Shown here: piece after piece, positions 48,614 through 49,818 of the stretch
Numbering within the stretch: position 1 is the first letter of the stretch
Layout of the letters: each line of letters begins with the position of its first letter
NCBI RefSeq assembly: GCF_029871205.1
Contig: NZ_SSOJ01000085.1
Location: forward strand, 1 to 49,818
Reading direction: 5' to 3'
DNA: 49,818 nt
DNA from: Pseudomonas sp. BN417
GTDB lineage: Bacteria > Pseudomonadota > Gammaproteobacteria > Pseudomonadales > Pseudomonadaceae
Notes under the pieces: generated by a model
The model's database searches: none
What the model was told of the DNA's origin: nothing
What the model saw: the letters and a program-made list of their open reading frames with translations, nothing else
Made by a program: the position numbers and the translations under genes

Positions 48614-48666
48614 GGGGAGGAGTTCGTCCGACTGCACCTGTCTTTTCGTTCAGGCTGCCTCAGAGC

Positions 48667-48675
48667 TGGTAAAAT
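48667..48675 (+). promoter_or_regulatory. extended -10 promoter of queD
   Basis: TGGTAAAAT fits the extended -10 form TG-N-TAtAAT, 55 bp before the GTG start; the -35 is poor, as is usual for this class. Confidence 0.45.
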
Positions 48676-48730
48676 CAAGGCTTTCCTGCTTTGGCCAGAG
48701 CCTGGCCGTCACTTCAAGAGCGTTACTCAA

Positions 48731-49087
48731 GTGGAACTGTTCAAAGAATTCATCTTCGAAGCCGCGCACCGCCTCCCCCATGTGCCCGCCGGGCACAAAT
48801 GCGGCCGCCTGCACGGGCACTCCTTCCGCGTCGCCATCTACATCGAGGGTGAGGTCGACCCTTATACCGGCTGGATCCGCGACTTCTCCGAGATCAAGGA
48901 AATCTTCAAGCCGCTCTACGAACAGCTCGACCACAACTACCTCAACGAGATTCCCGGCTTGGAAAACCCCACCAGCGAAGTGCTCTCCAAGTGGATCTGG
49001 CAGCAACTCAAACCCCTGCTCCCGGAACTCTCCCGCATTCGCATCCACGAGACCTGCACCAGTGGTTGCGAGTACCGCGGCGACTGA
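48731..49087 (+). CDS. queD: 6-carboxy-5,6,7,8-tetrahydropterin synthase QueD
   Basis: A 118-residue T-fold enzyme that converts dihydroneopterin triphosphate to 6-carboxytetrahydropterin in queuosine synthesis. The zinc ligands are His13 (EAAHRL), His28 and His30 (RLHGHSF), with the catalytic Cys24 in HKCGR and later Asp-His (QLDHNYLN). GTG start at 48731 has only a weak ribosome site, but the protein begins normally there. An extended -10 promoter lies upstream and a strong terminator downstream. queF is elsewhere in this window. Confidence 0.95.
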   Translation: MELFKEFIFEAAHRLPHVPAGHKCGRLHGHSFRVAIYIEGEVDPYTGWIRDFSEIKEIFKPLYEQLDHNYLNEIPGLENPTSEVLSKWIWQQLKPLLPELSRIRIHETCTSGCEYRGD

Positions 49088-49102
49088 CATCGCCACAAAT
49101 GC

Positions 49103-49130
49103 AAAAGGCCACCCAAGGGTGGCCTTTTTT
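49103..49130 (+). terminator. intrinsic terminator of queD
   Basis: AAAAGGCCACCC and GGGTGGCCTTTTTT pair around a 2- to 4-nt loop with a run of six T, 15 bp after the stop codon. Confidence 0.9.
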
Positions 49131-49376
49131 ATGGATTGCCGTAGGGGCGAATTCATTATTCAACCGGACCGTCAGGTTCGGCCCGGGATGTCGATTGGTG
49201 CGCCGTGCGCACCGAATAACGCAGCCTCAAGCCTTGTAGCGTGGACATTGCTTTTCATGTCCACCATCCGCGGCCTGGCCTGGCTCCGATGGTGGACCGA
49301 TGAAGCACGGCCTACCCAACAATTGCGCCAGAGCGCGCGTTCATTCGCCGACTCCCGGAAGGCTTTTCCTGCGCGC
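49131..49376. repeat. intergenic region with REP-like palindromes
   Basis: No gene is seen. GTGGACAT (49241-49248) and ATGTCCAC (49257-49264) form a perfect 8-bp stem around TGCTTTTC; GGTGGACCGATGAAGCACGG downstream (from 49291) is a diverged inverted copy ending in CCTACC (49311-49316). GGTGCGC / GCGCACC (49198-49213) is another small palindrome. This is a Pseudomonas-type repeat cluster at the end of the rRNA operon. Confidence 0.6.
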
Positions 49377-49463
49377 AAAGACAAACCCCCGATACGCGTT
49401 AGCGTATCGGGGGTTTGGGATAGAAGCTTGACGATGACCTACTCTCACATGGAGAAGCTCCAC
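49377..49463 (-). repeat. direct repeat, copy 1 (5S 3' end plus terminator)
   Basis: This stretch recurs at 49732-49818 with a single difference seen, in the terminator loop (GTTA against GTCA). The offset is 355 bp. The repeat runs off the window at the right. Confidence 0.9.
49383..49416 (-). terminator. terminator after the complete 5S rRNA gene
   Basis: AAACCCCCGATACGC (49383-49397) and GCGTATCGGGGGTTT (49402-49416) make a perfect 15-bp stem with a 4-nt loop, 9 bp beyond the 5S gene on the minus strand. TTTGTCTTT follows the stem in the direction of transcription. Confidence 0.9.
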
Positions 49464-49542
49464 ACTACCATCGGCGATGCGTCGTTTCACTACTGAGTTC
49501 GGGATGGGATCAGGTGGTTCCAACGCTCTATGATCGTCAAGC
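49426..49542 (-). rRNA. rrf: 5S ribosomal RNA
   Basis: A 117-nt sequence which on the minus strand begins GCTTGACGATCATAGAGCG, holds the conserved GGAACCACCTGATCCCATCC and ends GGTCATCGTCAAGC; the ends pair as helix I. It matches Pseudomonas 5S rRNA. The larger rRNA genes must lie to the right, outside the window. A protein-like ORF across it is spurious. Confidence 0.95.
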
Positions 49543-49737
49543 AATTCGGTTGGAGTCTCGTCTGGAACGCGACCCCGAATCAGGTACATGACAGCCTGCA
49601 TTTGCGGGTTCAGAGCGACTTTCGGTCTATCGACTCATCCGCCTGCAAGCTCGAGCTGGCTCCATCAGGGACTCAGCTCAGCAGTATTTTTCGGTTACTG
49701 CTCGAAGCACTCATTTCGAGAGTCTTCACTAAAAGAC
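49543..49737 (-). other. spacer between two 5S rRNA genes, rRNA-operon spacer-like
   Basis: No gene is seen. On the minus strand it runs from GTGAAGACTCTCG to CTCCAACCGAATT immediately before the complete 5S gene, and looks like the spacer that normally joins 23S and 5S in Pseudomonas. That would mean that spacer plus 5S were duplicated together; this is an inference because the 23S end is not visible. Confidence 0.5.
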
Positions 49738-49771
49738 AAACCCCCGATACGCGTCAGCGTATCGGGGGTTT
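49738..49771 (-). terminator. terminator between the two 5S rRNA genes
   Basis: The same 15-bp stem as at 49383-49416 with loop GTCA, followed on the minus strand by TTTGTCTTTT. It lies between the upstream (partial) and downstream 5S genes and must be read through if both are made from one transcript. Confidence 0.85.
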
Positions 49772-49780
49772 GGGATAGAA

Positions 49781-49818
49781 GCTTGACGATGACCTACTCT
49801 CACATGGAGAAGCTCCAC
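49781..49818 (-). rRNA. rrf: 5S ribosomal RNA, second copy, 3' part only (cut by window end)
   Basis: The 38 bases are identical to the 3' end of the complete 5S gene at 49426-49463 and continue beyond the window. It is the upstream copy in the direction of transcription. Confidence 0.9.

Noticed and set aside
48552-49496. 314-codon frame overlapping norR, queD and the 5S region
   Set aside because: It runs through the queD coding region in another frame and through the terminator; no ribosome site and no family.
49341-49601. 86-codon frame across the 5S rRNA gene
   Set aside because: It is a translation of the 5S gene and its terminator, a well-known source of false protein entries.

Overview
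The window is a housekeeping-rich stretch of a high-GC Pseudomonas chromosome, by gene content and order close to the P. aeruginosa / P. resinovorans-like lineage rather than to P. putida or P. fluorescens. Evidence: the secreted lipase and its foldase side by side, the MoxR-DUF58-TgpA operon, dusA-tal, the STAS / REC-PP2C / PilZ trio, mlaA, queF next to copRS, a PepSY-PepSY-regulator-sensor operon, the flavohaemoglobin / NO-regulator pair, queD, and several Pseudomonas-type REP palindromes. The assignment rests on recognition of families and gene order, not on a search. No prophage, insertion sequence, CRISPR array or tRNA was seen.

Layout. 1-5400: an L,D-transpeptidase, a small Cys-containing protein and tesA on the minus strand, divergent by 10 bp from the ybbA-ybbP-like ABC exporter. 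5400-9260: greB, a small unknown, RNA ligase/phosphodiesterase ThpR, then lipase + Lif behind a sigma-54-like promoter. 9260-13850: DoxX, lytic transglycosylase MltF2-like, tatD, and a chemoreceptor with a perfect Anr box. 13900-20000: Mpo1-like protein, acyl-CoA thioesterase, CHAD protein and the overlapping moxR-DUF58-tgpA operon. 20150-25700: HBM-type chemoreceptor, P2-type ATPase, flavin reductase-like protein. 25800-28400: dusA, a Fur-like DNA-binding protein overlapping its 3' end, tal. 28470-30670: STAS, REC-PP2C and PilZ signalling genes. 30700-34050: mlaA, thioesterase, a HAD-like pseudoenzyme, a DUF4404 gene behind an Anr-like box, queF. 34200-37140: copRS and uppP. 37500-39310: an unknown protein, pnuC and a NadR-like kinase. 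39460-42070: a four-gene PepSY/two-component operon. 42240-44290: patatin-like and alpha/beta hydrolases. 44240-48610: nnrS, ppyR-like, hmp/fhp and divergent norR/fhpR. 48730 to the end: queD and the distal end of an rRNA operon with a duplicated 5S gene, entered from the right on the minus strand.

Regulation. The most informative material is in short intergenic regions. There are two Anr/Fnr-type boxes (upstream of a chemoreceptor and of DUF4404), a CopR-type box in front of copR, a BqsR/PmrA-type direct repeat in front of the PepSY operon, two NorR-type half-palindromes placed correctly upstream of a sigma-54-like promoter for hmp, and a -24/-12 promoter in front of the lipase. copR also carries a perfect 17-bp tandem duplication that copies its own start codon and creates a six-codon leader ORF overlapping the real start.

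No wholly new multi-gene system is evident. The best leads for novelty are the copR leader, the HAD protein lacking its nucleophile, the Fur-like protein without a metal-binding domain, the Anr-controlled DUF4404 gene, the altered-site P2 ATPase and the tandem 5S arrangement with a terminator between the copies.
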